The notes under the pieces are model-generated. The model searched no databases, had not been told where the DNA came from, and saw only the letters and a program-made list of their open reading frames with translations. From Terfezia claveryi (taxonomy: Eukaryota > Ascomycota > Pezizomycetes > Pezizales > Pezizaceae), in the NCBI GenBank assembly GCA_015179025.1, contig WHUX01000091.1, positions 62,001 to 126,000 of the forward strand: DNA of 64,000 nt. The letters run 5' to 3'. A program made the position numbers and the translations under genes. Below are positions 34,376 to 46,670 of the stretch, in pieces (position 1 is the stretch's first letter; each line of letters starts with the position of its first letter).

Positions 34376-37300
34376 GCACGTGATGTGCGTGGGGCTTGTC
34401 TGTGTTCGTAATGCAGTAGGAGTTTTCTTCTTTAAATTGTGCATGTTAAGGGCATCAAAATCTAGCAAATACTTCTATCTTTGGAGTTGGCCTTGCTGTA
34501 AAAGAAGTGCAATGAATGGCGTGCTTGTCTGTCATGATGGGGCTGCTGGTGGTTTTCTTTTGCTAATTCTTTTCTTTTGTATAGCTCGTTTAGCTTTATT
34601 ACGTCTCTTGCTACGTGTGAAGAATTGGCCTAGAGCCTGGACATTGGACGAATATAATGAGATTACTTCGACTACTAGTCAATACTTTACGGTTTGTAGG
34701 ACTTGATTTGTAAATTTGTGATTCGCTCCATGCAGCAGGGCTTGGTGGAGGTGCGAATTTTCTTGCTAAACGAGGGTGGCAAGTTCTGAGTGGCTTGATG
34801 ATCACCGAGATACTCAAATTGTGTCGTGTCACATTGATACAATTGCGCAATTGGTCTCTTTGATTCTGTTTGTGCCAGTCGTTTGGATCGATCTTGTGCA
34901 GGCAGGCGCTAGATCGAGCTGCAGTGGTACGCACAGCATGCTTCTTTGGACAACAATTCATATTGCTTGAACTGTGCTTCTGGTTTCGGTACAGTTACAA
35001 ACACACCTCTGACAGCTAGTTTTTAATTATGAGACGGCTTTATTGTAAATCTGTGTAGGTATATATGTGTACTTGTGGAGGTTCCAGCTCTGAATGATGG
35101 GTGGGGGTGGGTGGGGGAGTGGAGGAAAGGTTTAAATAAGTAATGTAGGAGGGGAGGGAAGGGAGGGGCTTTCTTGGTTCGCAAGGACACGGGGAGGCAG
35201 ATCCCTCATTAGATCAATTTGAGAATTGAACGTTACTCCCCCCCACAAATATTTTATCGTTTAGTTTAGTTAGGGTCAGGATATATGTTGAGCTATAATC
35301 ATTATGAAATGAGCATGTTGTTTCAATAGACAGGGTCGCAAACAGCAAATGGTTTCAATTACCTTGAGAAGGTTATCACTATCATCACCCATCTCATGTA
35401 GCGAATTGTCAGTATCTATAGGCTAACTACAGTCACCGAATTTGGCTATTACAACGCCAGCAGTTCCAGAGCATTCATAATCTCAGCAACGCTCACAAAC
35501 CCCTCTCCCTATTGTAAATGCCTCTAGGATCTCTACTCACATCCTCCTCCATATATAGCTATATAATACCTTATGGGTCCTTGATATCATTACCAACAAC
35601 ATGAAGGTATACGCTATCGTAATAGATATACTGCATACATGATAAAGGGTCCAACAATATATGCATAACAACTAACGATTTCCTACACTGTCAAAGCTAT
35701 GATCGAGCTATACTCATGAAAGAATACCCTTAGCACATTTTCCCGTATATTCTGATGCCTCATACCTACCATCCTCAGTTCCCTGGCCAACCTCGATCAT
35801 AGCCCTTCTCCCTTCCGCAGCCGCTGCATCTATACTTCGAGCTCCCTTACAGCCAATATAGGCTTGATTGAGAGCCTAAGGTATCTTTAGCAGATTCCTC
35901 AATCGTACTTTGACCCCTGCCCTAACTCATCAAGATCCACCCTATTAAGCGATTAGGGAGGATCCTGAGCATAATGGAGGCGTTACTTTAAACTATAGTA
36001 GCAAAGTCCTTAAGTTCTTGGGTATGGGTAGCTCCCTTAATTTGATTACTTAGCCCAGTGACTAGGAGAATAAGAAAACCTTTAGAGGGTTTTTGAGGTG
36101 GGGGTCAAAGTAGGATGTCTCGCAAGAATTAACAAATCGCTCTTGTGAAACTTTTCGAAGGTGATTTAGGCTCTTGATCAAGCTTATATTAGTTATGAGA
36201 GAGCTTCAATTGCAGGTACTGAAGCTACCGGAGACAAGGGGGGCTACTACCAAAGAGCTGAGGCCCGTAGAGCTGCTGTAGTTACTGGGTTCCTGAAAAA
36301 CATGAGGAGGGTGCTTAGAGCTTTCACTGTACTGACCCGTGAAGCGAGACCTACCATATGTAGCGAGCATCATTGGAGCTAGTTTGCTACTAAATTGAAT
36401 ACAGAGGTCTTCTAGAAACAATTCCGCAGCCAAGTCTCGACGGTAGACTACCTCCCGCACCTTGCATGGCTTGTGAAAGTATGCAAGGTGAGCTCAGAAA
36501 TAAACTTAGAACAAAAAAGGGACAGGTCGGGCTTATAGCCGGGGTCTATTGGTAGCCAACTGCGAAAGAGTATACGGGCGGCTATCTCTATAATAATTTA
36601 ATACTTGAGACCCATTCTAAATGCGGAAATTATGGGGATAAGTTATGTGTGGCACAAGGAACAAATTGAAATGGGCAAAAGTGGTTGGATAACGTTAGAA
36701 AGGACTTGTAGCCAGGACCAGGGTGTTTGGAAGAAAGGTGGGTGTGATTTTGTAGTGTGGGTAAATCTATCGGAGATCTTTGAGCCTGATGCTGGTATGT
36801 ACATTGAATGGTAGTTGGTGGATAGCTTGGATAAAGACTTATGTTCAAAGACAAGTGGCTTAACTAACAATCGTGTCTCCAAAGAATCTTCCTCGGCGAG
36901 GGAGACAACTAGCAGCTGTTTGGTAAAAAAGCAAATACCTTACATATGCTCGTAGCTGTAGTTTTGTATTTAGAATATAATAGGCGAACGTGGGTACTAT
37001 TCCAGTAAAAGCGTAACATATGCGGTTTCGAGTATGCTGAGCCGAAGAGTGACCCCCATGCGGTACGTCTCGACATGACAAAAATCCTGTGAATGTGTTG
37101 TAGTGTGAGTGACGTTTTCTACAGGGGCAAGAGGTGGTGTATCAATCAATCATTTCTGCAAAGATCATTCCAGGTCAGTACGAGAATCTTGCTTTTTTTC
37201 GGAATTCATGCGTTCTAAAAAGTACGTATAAGGATTAAACCTGGTTCAGAGAGCGGGCTGAATCGTATTATGCCAAAAATTCCTTTAATATTCTCGTTTT

Positions 37301-39314
37301 GAAGAAGCTTGTAGTTGAGAGCTCAAGTGGTTTATACGCTGACAGAATCAGCGTCGTTGAAGAACAGTCACGGGGTCTATGCCAATGTAGTCTGGCTAAG
37401 GCCAATGCGACTGTGGGGGAGCAGCTGACGCTAACTGAGCAAGAAGCCCAAGCGGGCTTATTTTAATTTAGGGAATATCAGAAAGTCTCATTCAGAAAGG
37501 GCTTATCTCGACTCAGCAACTGTAGCTCACAACCTAGCTATCGGACACGAGACTATAGCCCATGCGTAGGCATCAGCTCTTGCGCTATTCCAATTGCACT
37601 GTAAGTCTTGTACTAGCCCCTCGGTAGATGTAAGTTTATGGTTTCTTCACCCGCGCTTACAAGCTTCTTTGTCGATAAGGAGAAAAAACTTTTTACCCCG
37701 TGGGGATGATGGATAAGGAATTGGGCTTGTTGGAAAGGGTTAGAGAGATTTGGACATCGTCAGTCGATATACACACGAAGAGGATTTTTATATTGAAGAC
37801 TTGCCGAAAAAAATAACCAGAACCACAGGGCGTATAAGTTGCTGGGAAACCAGGGATGAAAATGCTGGCACTGCCAACTGGCACTATCAACCGAAGTTCC
37901 CATATTGTCATGTCAAGTAGTCTCGAACCACTATTAAGATCAGTATTTTACCTACCCCAGGCTTTTCAAGTGATTACAAGGGCATTAAGATATTGGAACT
38001 GATGGGCACAACTTTATGCAGTGTGTTCCTAAAACTCTCTCTTGTTAATAGCTAGGCCTCTCACTCCTGATGTCCTAAGCCTTGTGTTAGCTACTATTTT
38101 ATATTCACAACAAAGACAGAAAGGCTTGTCGGTAGTTAAAGAGAACGCTCAGTATTATGTAAGGATGATATGTACATATATATCAGCTATGCGAGAAGTA
38201 GGTCAAAGAAGTCAGCAATTCGTTCCAGAAGGGCTGATAGACAAGGGGTACTCATGACTTGTCGAATACATGTACAGGTACTTCTATGGAAGCTAGCCCT
38301 ACCAAGATTAGCAAGACAAAGCAGCCCAGCTGTGTGGCAACGTAGATTGAACAATGAAAAGGGGCACTGGAGATTGTCGCCATCCACGCAGAGCAAATGT
38401 GATCCAAGTACATTTGGTATTCCATCCAGCTCAGAGGGCATGGGTTCAACCGGAGCTTAGTGCAACGACTGGGTTTAGCAACAGCCGTGCCAGTCGCTTG
38501 AGCGGCAGCCAGCTCTCACCTGGCCAATATTAGTAGAATGACCACAGCACACGGTGAAGCAGGCAATCGGGCAAGGCTTCAGGCAGCTCTTTTTCGGGGA
38601 TACACGAGGATGCACTTTACTATACGGGATCGGGTACATAGGGGCTGGGAAGCTTAGTTATGCAGGGCCCTGTTGTGCCTGATTTTGGGTGCTGGACGGA
38701 TGGGAGGGTGTGCAGGCTGATTTGATGAGATTTGATTGATTTGAAGTCTGGTTGGTACTGATATATTAATTATTATCCATAGAGCACTGGGCGGTTCAGC
38801 ATGGGTGGGGCTGCGACAGGCTGCGACAGGCTAAGGCTTACAGTGTTGGCCAATTACATGCGGCACTAGGCCGGGAACCTCAAACTAATGGTCTGAAAAA
38901 AAGTCGGGCCAAGAGAAGCTGTCAGTTGACGAAAAAAAAAAAAAAAAGGGTTTAGCGGCAGCTTCCATCATAGGCATTGCAAACTTTCCCAAACTTTCGC
39001 CTCTCCGCCTTCGCCCTAAGCCCCCCCTTCGCTTTATAAGAGCACCCCCGTCCGCCCCAACTGAACCTTTCGTTCCCAGACATCTCTACTCTCTCCATCA
39101 TTTCTTCTTAGATTTCCCCTTGTTGTACCTCCATCCTCATAGAAAAAGGTCGGCAACTCGTTGTTTGTGTTTCTTGTTTCTTACCTGCATCCACATAGAC
39201 CCGGAACTAGATTTTCCCTCGGATTTATCGTTTTCTGTTCTTTCAATTCAGTAATACTCCCTCACAACACAATACTTTCACGCCTTCAGAGCCACACAAT
39301 TCTCCATCACAAAA
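34376..39314. other. Gene-poor region of about 4.9 kb
   Basis: No ORF exceeds 118 codons and none shows a family match. The first 600 bp look like the cullin 3' UTR and trailer. The segment 35200-38700 is rich in TA dinucleotides (CTA/TAG strings) and could be decayed mobile-element DNA, but no terminal repeats, integrase or reverse-transcriptase motifs were found. A CTGCGACAGG unit is duplicated at about 38810-38830. The last 500 bp are the EF-3 promoter. Confidence 0.45.
38850..39314 (+). promoter_or_regulatory. EF-3 promoter and 5' leader
   Basis: A CCAAT pentamer lies at 38850-38854 and a TATA-like element (CTTTATAAG) at 39032-39040, about 275 bp before the ATG. Downstream the sequence is strongly pyrimidine-rich (CATCTCTACTCTCTCCATCATTTC-type tracts at 39080-39130), as in highly expressed fungal genes. 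The ATG context CACAAAAATGGC fits the fungal preference for A at -3. Confidence 0.6.
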
Positions 39315-42300
39315 ATGGCCCCAACAGTCGATATGGTTTCCTCAGTCGTTGCTTCCGAGAACCAGAAAGCTGTCAAGGTCCTTGATGAGTTGATGAGCAA
39401 GCTCTCCATCTCAAAGACCGCCGATGAAATCTCCCACGCTTCCAAGAACCTTGCCACCTTCTTGAGTGGCCCTATCCAGGAGCATGATGTTCCAACCAAG
39501 TAAGTTTTCACAGTAGTTTCTGTCTAGTTAGTGACTCACAGGCTAACAATCCTCCCAGGACCATTGAGCAACTGAAGAAGCAGCTCGCAAACAAGAAGGA
39601 TGCAGCCGTCCGGGAACGTGCCTGCACTGCTCTCAAAATCATCGCTTCTGACGACATGTACGCAGGAGTTGAGCCGTACTTGGTTTCCCTTTTTCCAGCT
39701 GTCCTCGCTGCTGTTGGTGACAAGATGGTCCCTGTGAAGAAGGCTGCTGAGAATGCTGTCATAACCATCGTCGGTAACATCAACCCCAATGCCGTCAAAG
39801 CCGTCCTTGGTTTCCTCACCACCTCCATCACTGAGGCTCAAAAGTGGCAGGAGAAGGCTGCTGCTTTGTCTTGCCTTGAGGTTTTGGTCAAAAAGGCTCC
39901 ATCACAGGTCGCTGTCCGCCTTCCGGAACTCATTCCCACCGTTTCATCCGCCATGTGGGATACCAAAGCAGAGATCAAGAAACAGGCTAGGGCTACCATG
40001 GAGAACCTCTGTTCTCTCATTTGCAATAAGGATATCGAGCGATTTATCCCCGAGGTGATTGCTTGTATCGCCAAGCCTGAAAACGTTCCTCAGACAATTC
40101 ATTCTCTCGGTGCCACCACTTTCGTCCAGGATGTTGAGGCACCCACTCTTTCCATCATGGTTCCTCTCTTGGAGCGTGGTCTTGCCGACCGTGAGACTGC
40201 CATCAAGCGTAAGTCTGCAGTTATCGTCGACAACATGTGCAAGCTTGTCGAAGATCCTCAGATCGTCGCTCCTTTCTTGCCTAAGCTTATGCCAGGTCTC
40301 GAGAAGAATTTCGAGAACATAGCTGATCCGGAAGCCCGCGGTATTACCCGCCGTGGTCTTGACACTCTTATCCGTGTCGGTAACGTCGTGGACGGAAAGA
40401 TCCCAGAGGTCTCCACCGCCAGCTCTCCTGCTGTCACATATGAGATTCTCAAGAACATCATTTCTGCTAAGAACAAAAACGCCGTTGCTAAGTTCGAAAC
40501 CATCCTTCAGTACATTGCTTGCATCGCCGGTTCGTTGATTGACGAGAAGGAGCGCGAGGGTGTTGTCTGGGTCGAGCACATCGTTCCATACCTCAAGGTC
40601 ATCCTCGATGAGGCCGAGGCTCAGGCTGTTTGCGATACCTTCCGGAAGCGAGCTACTCCTGGTCTTGAGGAGGAGGCCGACACTCTCGATGATGAGGAGG
40701 AAGGAGAGGACCTTTGCAACTGTACCTTCAACTTGGCGTATGGTGCTAAGATCTTGCTCAATCAAACTCACCTTCGTCTTAAGCGTGGTCATCGTTATGG
40801 TCTCTGTGGACCCAACGGTTCCGGTAAGAGTACCCTCATGCGGGCTATCAACAATGAACAAGTCGAGGGATTCCCCAAGAAGACTGAAGTCAAGACCGTC
40901 TTCGTCGAGCATGATCTCGACGCTGCCGACACCGAGAAGACTGTCATTCAATGGACCATGGACAAGCTCCAGGAGGCTGGTGTTGCCGCCACCCAGTCAG
41001 ATATTCAGACTAAGCTTTCGGAGTTCGGTTTTATGGAATCCTGGTTCAATGATCTCATTACCTCCCTTTCCGGAGGTTGGAAAATGAAATTGGCCCTTGC
41101 TCGTGCTGTCTTCGAGGACCCGGATATCCTACTCCTCGATGAACCCACTAACCATCTCGATGTCAAGAATGTCAAGTGGTTGGAGAACTATCTTTGCAAC
41201 TCCCCATGCACCAGTATCATCGTCTCCCACGACTCTAGCTTTTTGGACAACGTTTGCCAACACATCATCCACTATGAGCGCTTCAAGCTCAAGCGCTACA
41301 GAGGTAACCTCGCTGCTTTCGTCAAGCAAGTCCCATACGCCAAGTCCTACTATGAGCTTGGTGCTTCTGAGCTTGAGTTCAAGTTCCCTGAGCCAGGCTT
41401 CCTCGAGGGTGTGAAGACCAAAGCCAAAGCTATTATTAAGGTCCAGGAAATGACCTTCCAGTACCCTGGTACATCCAAGCCACAGATTCGCGACATCAAC
41501 TTCCAAGTCTCCCTTGGATCTCGAATTGCTGTCATCGGCCCCAATGGTGCTGGAAAGTCTACCCTTGTCAATGTTTTGACTGGTGAACTCATCCCAACCA
41601 CCGGTAATATCTACACTCACGAGAACTGCCGTATCGCTTACATCAAGCAACATGCGTTCGCTCACATCGATAACCACCTTGAAAAGACCCCAAGCGAATA
41701 CATCCAGTGGCGTTTCCAGACTGGTGAGGACAGGGAGACAATGGACCGTGCCAACCGTCAAGTTACCGACGCTGATGAGCAGGCAATGAACAAAATCTTC
41801 AAGATTGAAGGTACACAACGTCGTGTCATTGGTGTGTCTGCTCGTAGGAAATTCAAGAACAGCTATGAATATGAGTGTTCTTTCACCATCGGTGACAATG
41901 TTGGTCAGAAGAACGAGAAGTGGACTGTCATGAGTACCTCCGACAACGCCTGGATCCCTCGATCGGAGCTGATCGAGTCCCACACCAAGATGGTTGCAGA
42001 AATCGATATGAAGGAGGCTCTCGCTTCTGGAGCTTTCCGACCTCTCATCCGAAAGGAGATTGAAGCTCACTGCGAGAACTTTGGCTTGGACGCTGAGTTG
42101 GTGTCTCACTCCCAGATGCGTGGTCTCTCTGGTGGACAGCGTGTCAAGGTCTGTTTGGCTGCAGCTACCTGGCAACGACCACACATCATCGTCCTTGATG
42201 AGCCTACCAACTATCTCGACCGTGACTCTCTAGGTGCTCTTTCCAAGGCTCTTAAAGCTTTTGAGGGTGGTGTTATTATCATCACTCACAGTGCCGAATT

Positions 42301-42562
42301 CACCAAGAACTTGACTGAGGAAGTCTGGTCCGTAGTTGACGGAAAAATGACGCCATCAGGTCACAACTGGGTGCAAGGTCAGGGCTCTGGTCCGAGATTG
42401 ACTGAGAAAGAGGAGGAGGAGCAATTTGATGCCATGGGTAACAAGATTGCATCTTCCAAGAAGGCCAAGAAGCTTACCTCCAGCGAGCAGCGGAAGAAGA
42501 GGAAGGAGAGGATAGCTAAGAAGAAGGCCGGCCTCGATGTTTCTGACGATGAGGACTTTTAG
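39315..42562 (+). CDS. TEF3: Translation elongation factor 3 (EF-3), ABC-F ATPase
   Basis: EF-3 is the fungal ribosome-bound ATPase required in each elongation cycle to release E-site tRNA. Two exons are inferred: 39315-39499 and 39559-42562, giving 1062 aa (usual length about 1045-1055). The intron has GTAAGT, a CTAAC branch and CCCAG. In order, the protein shows N-terminal HEAT repeats (residues about 1-320), a helical region, ABC1 with Walker [10 protein letters not shown] at about 479 and signature LSGGWKMKL near 565, then ABC2 with Walker [10 protein letters not shown] at about 722, an inserted chromodomain-like segment (about 760-870) and signature LSGGQRVKV near 917. [10 protein letters not shown] and [11 protein letters not shown]alker B motifs are present. 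The tail is Lys/Arg-rich ([18 protein letters not shown]). Codon use is strongly biased (GTC, ATC, CTC, AAG), consistent with high expression. Confidence 0.98.
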
Positions 42563-44288
42563 CTTTAATGCAGTGTATTGAGATTGTTGCTTTTCTCCCG
42601 TTTGGCGGTTTCTTTTCCTTTATCTCTCTTTCTGGGGTTTTTTGTTTAGGTGGTCGATTTGGGGAATGGGGTACAAAAGTAAATGGTGATGACTCCATTT
42701 TTCATTAGGGTTTTGATTTTACGTTGTCTTATGTTGGCTTTTCCTTTCGTCACGTTGAGGATGGAAGATTGGTGTTGGGGGGAGGTGTTTCTTGTCTTTA
42801 TTTCTGCCGTGACATTTCCTCTGCTATGTAGCTTCTGTGCTGGAGATCATATAATTTAGATTGGATTCTCGAAAACTATCTCCTGAGCGTTCTATTTACC
42901 CCGCATTCTGAGACCTGAAAATTTTTAGGTTGCAGGTAACTTGCATCATTCCCATTTCGCAATGCCGGATATCTTGATTGGTCTCATATAGTCTTGTACA
43001 TCTTCCTCACAAAAATTGCCAACGCCGTTACTCCTATGTTGTTTAGTGGTAACTGCATATATCTATGCACTTCTGCGGTAGCTCACCAATTATACGTAAG
43101 ATTACTTGAATGGCTGGCTGTCACTTTTCCCCATTTTGTTATTCTTATTTTTGATAACTCGGGTCTATAGCATCTCTAGCTGAAGCTGGCAGAATACCTT
43201 CTGTCTCCCTGTGCCTATGAAGTACATGTATGTATATGTATGTAAGTAAGTCCACCTCAACCACATTCATCAACAATCGCAGATATCATACAGAAACACA
43301 TCTCCAACATATCCTTCCTGCAAAATCGGCAAAAAAAAAAAAAAAGCCGTTACCCTGAACTTTAGCTCCCGCTAAGACACTTTTAAACTTAGTTAGCCCA
43401 CCACAAGTATTTTGAGTTCGAAAGTGTGTTCTGTATTCTCTCCACTGATACCGTATTTCCATGATCAAATCCTACATTCTGGCAATAGTACTTCCTTCTT
43501 CGCCTCGGGACTTGAATCCCGCCAAAGGGTCAGCGTCTTTTGCTGCAGAGAGATGCAGCTGAAATTCCGTGTGAGGGTGTGTGGGGCTTTTGATGTAATA
43601 AATACAATCTTGTCTTTTAAAAAGAAAAAAAAAGGGTTCTTGATGCTTATTTGGGGGGACTTTCGTAATAGCTTAGTTTCTGATGTTGTGTCATTTGCCG
43701 TGGCCTATCACATTAGAAAAAAAAGCTATAAGGTGTTGATGCTAACCGTGCCTCATGGCTCAGGGTAACTTGATTTTAAACTAACCCATCTCAAACCAAT
43801 CCAAATGAGCAATGTAATCAAAACTATTGGCTCATCTCCCGTCTTCTAAGTAGCCCTGTTTGCCTTGCACCGATCATACCCTCATCCCACATACCTAGTG
43901 TATAACAGCGGAATCTTTTATAGAAAGTATGTGTCCAGGCTAAACTCCCCATTCTCATTTCAGCTGGCTACATACATACGGTACACTCGCTACACATACA
44001 ATGAGCCAAAGGCAGAAAAAACACAAGATGCTATGAGTAAAACATGGCTTCCATGAGATGACAATGTATGATGTATCTATTCAGGATAATGCTCCAAACC
44101 ATAAAAGCAAAGGAAAAACAAAAACCAGAGGCCAGAGTATCACCAATATCAATGGGGGAAACCAAGGCACGCACTTGTACAGTGTTTCCCCAATAAACAA
44201 AAAAAAAACCGAGATTATACAAAACCCATTATCACAATACACTCATGAGATGCCGGCACTTAACCCCCTCTTCCTACCTCACATACCT
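42563..44288. other. Intergenic region, convergent
   Basis: About 1.7 kb between the 3' ends of EF-3 and the SulP gene. The first 300 bp are T-rich (EF-3 3' UTR). A poly-A run lies at 43331-43344. No supported gene or RNA was found. Confidence 0.5.
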
Positions 44289-46670
44289 TCAGACCAACAT
44301 GCCCCCTTCTGCCAGCGCAATCTCCCCCTCGGGAACCTCCGTCAGCCTCAACGCCTCATCCACCTCATCCACAAAATGACTCGGCCCTCCCGCAATCTCT
44401 ACTATCCCACTTCTCACAAACAACTCATAAACATGGCTTCCCTTCGGTGGCACCCTACTAAAAAACACTCTCACCCCCCTCCCAACATACCCCGAAACGA
44501 TCTCCTTTAACACCTGCGTCCCACTCCCATCCATGCCCGTCACTCCATGAATATCAAACACCACATTTCCTAATTCTCCCTCACCCCTAAACCGAGGCAT
44601 CCCAGGGTGTACTCGTGTAGTTCCATATAACTCCAACCTCCTCAACCGGTTTCTCAGCTCACCAGTGTTGGCAAAGGTTAGTGGCTCGGGGATTTTCACA
44701 ATAAGGCAGCCTTCAATATGCTCAATTTCCTCAGGGAAGTCTTCTGCGGATTTGAAGGTGTTGGTGTTGGGGACACGGCCAAGGATCATTATGCGTGCGC
44801 GGGTAGAATGGCGAATAACAGAGACAACAGAAGTCCCCACGCCAACTGCCATACCCAATTCCAAGCTCCACACAATCGTCGTGACGAAGATAAGGAGCAT
44901 AGTTAGTAAACTCTGGATATCCTTGATCTTGAGGAAGAACTTGATATCCGCTGGTGCCTCCTCCAACAGTGAGAACGCTACAACCGACACCATAGCTGAC
45001 AAGACACACCGGGGGAGGTAGTAAAAGTACGGCAATAAAAAGAAAATACAAATCATAGTGCAAAAACTAAGCATCACGCTGCTCAACGGTGTCTTACCTC
45101 CCGTGGCCTGATTGACCTTACTCCTACCATACCCTCCAAAAGCTGGTAATCCCTGGAAACAACCTCCAATCATATTTGCGGCTCCTAGGGCCACCAGCTC
45201 TCGATTTGCAGAGATATTTGCATTATCAAGTTTACTCCCCAGACTCTTTGCCGCGACTACGGATTCGAAGAATCCCAAGACAGCAATGAGAAAGGCTGTA
45301 GAGAAGTTTTCCTGAAAATGAGTTATAAGCTCAGGGCGGAATGGGAAATAAAACTGGAATTTTCCTGAGGAAATAGCTCCTAGGATAGATAGGCCGGCTG
45401 TGTCCCAAGAGAAAGTGTATGTAAGGATAGCGGAGAGGACTACGACGAAGAAGCGGTCAGGAAGGAAGACGATGGAGGGCAGCCGATTTTGAAGGCGTTG
45501 CTTGAGTACCCTATCACGATACATAATGTTAGCATGGCTCTTACGGACTGAACATGGGTGTAGAGAATGGAGCCATACCTCCCAATCATGATCACCGAGA
45601 AAGCCACCGCAGCAACCGTGAACGTGAGGCGATGGGCATTCTCGGCATTCCTAATAAGCCAGGTAAACTTCGTCAGGCTACTCGCATGAGAAATACGCTC
45701 CTGCTTGGCCAGTTCTTGGAGCCCCATTTCAGGAATCAATTGATCCACAAAAATCACCCATCCCACTGCACTGATGAAACCTCTTAATAGAGGTCTAGAT
45801 AGCACGCTATCCAGGAATCCTAGCCGGACAATACCAGCACAAAGGGCGATTGCCCCAGTCGTTGTGGTGATTACGCTGGCAAGGTGCCCATTCGCGGCGT
45901 CGTTGCCTTCGGGGTTGCTGCCGTGGTGGGCGTTGGAGAGGCGAATTGCAGAGCCGAGGAGGAGGGAGCCAGCAGCTTCTGGGCCGACTGCCATGGTAGG
46001 ACAGGAGCCAAGGATAGCATAGACCTAGAGAAGGGGTTAGCTCCATCCTGACGAACTTTGTGGGGCGGCCAACCAATGGCTGAAGAGCAAATGCGTAGAG
46101 GCCATGTATGGGTGGTAAATGGGCCAAATTCGTCGACAATGACAATGCTATTGGTATATAAAACGACGCCATAGTGACTGTCCCCCTCATGTAATTTTAT
46201 TAGCCAACATTCCAATATACCAACTTCCCCGCCTTTGAATGCCGCAACGCAGTGGCCAATTTGTACTCACTCCCTGCCACTATATCCCCCAGCAAATAGC
46301 TCTGCTTATACTGCCCCATCCAGCTCAACCCCGGGATGTAATACATCCAATAAACCAACGTCGGATTCTTCACACCATGCCGTTCCGCTAATGCCTGTGT
46401 TGCCTTTCCTCCTCCCATTAATGGCCATCTACTTCCACTCCCAACAGATCTTATCGACGCCTCATCACTGGGTAGCCGATTGGGTGCGAGAGCAGGTGAT
46501 GCCCCTCCCGGAGGTGATTGGCGGGGCATAGGGCTAAATGTGCCATGGTGGCAGGGTCCATCGTGGGGCGGGGAGTCGGTGTACTGATGAAGAAGACGGG
46601 TGCGGGCGGTGAGATTTTTGGTATGGAGGGCTTGCGAGCTGGGGGCGTGGGGGGTATTGGGGCGAGACAT
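44289..46670 (-). CDS. SulP/SLC26-family anion transporter with C-terminal STAS domain
   Basis: This is a membrane anion transporter of the sulfate permease family. Four exons are inferred: 46670-46271, 46177-46074, 46024-45579 and 45510-44289, giving 723 aa. After a Ser/Pro-rich cytosolic N-terminus come YIPGLSWMGQYKQSYLLGDIVAG and ITMASFYIPIALSLSTNLAHLPPIHGLYAF, the conserved first membrane segments, then VGPEAAGSLLLGSAIRL. Further SulP landmarks are SANRELVALGAANMIGGCFQGLPAFGGYGRSKVN, followed by membrane helices to VGVGTSVVSVIRHSTRAR. The STAS domain occupies about residues 560-700 (GELGNVVFDIHGVTGMDGSG). The sequence resembles the YPR003C/YGR125W branch of unassigned fungal SulP proteins more than high-affinity sulfate permeases, so the substrate is not claimed. 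ATG at 46670 follows an in-frame GTG, and no upstream ATG is better. Confidence 0.92.

Noticed and set aside
39944..40951. 335-codon minus-strand ORF opposite EF-3
   Set aside because: It lies fully antisense to a strongly supported EF-3 exon with biased codon use (rare TTA/CTA/TCA), which leaves the reverse frame free of stops. It has no family features.
41129..42184. 351-codon minus-strand ORF opposite EF-3
   Set aside because: Same cause as above: a shadow of EF-3 codon bias.
43500..43530. tRNA-like string GACTTGAATCCCGCC
   Set aside because: No matching acceptor stem or D-arm could be paired around it.
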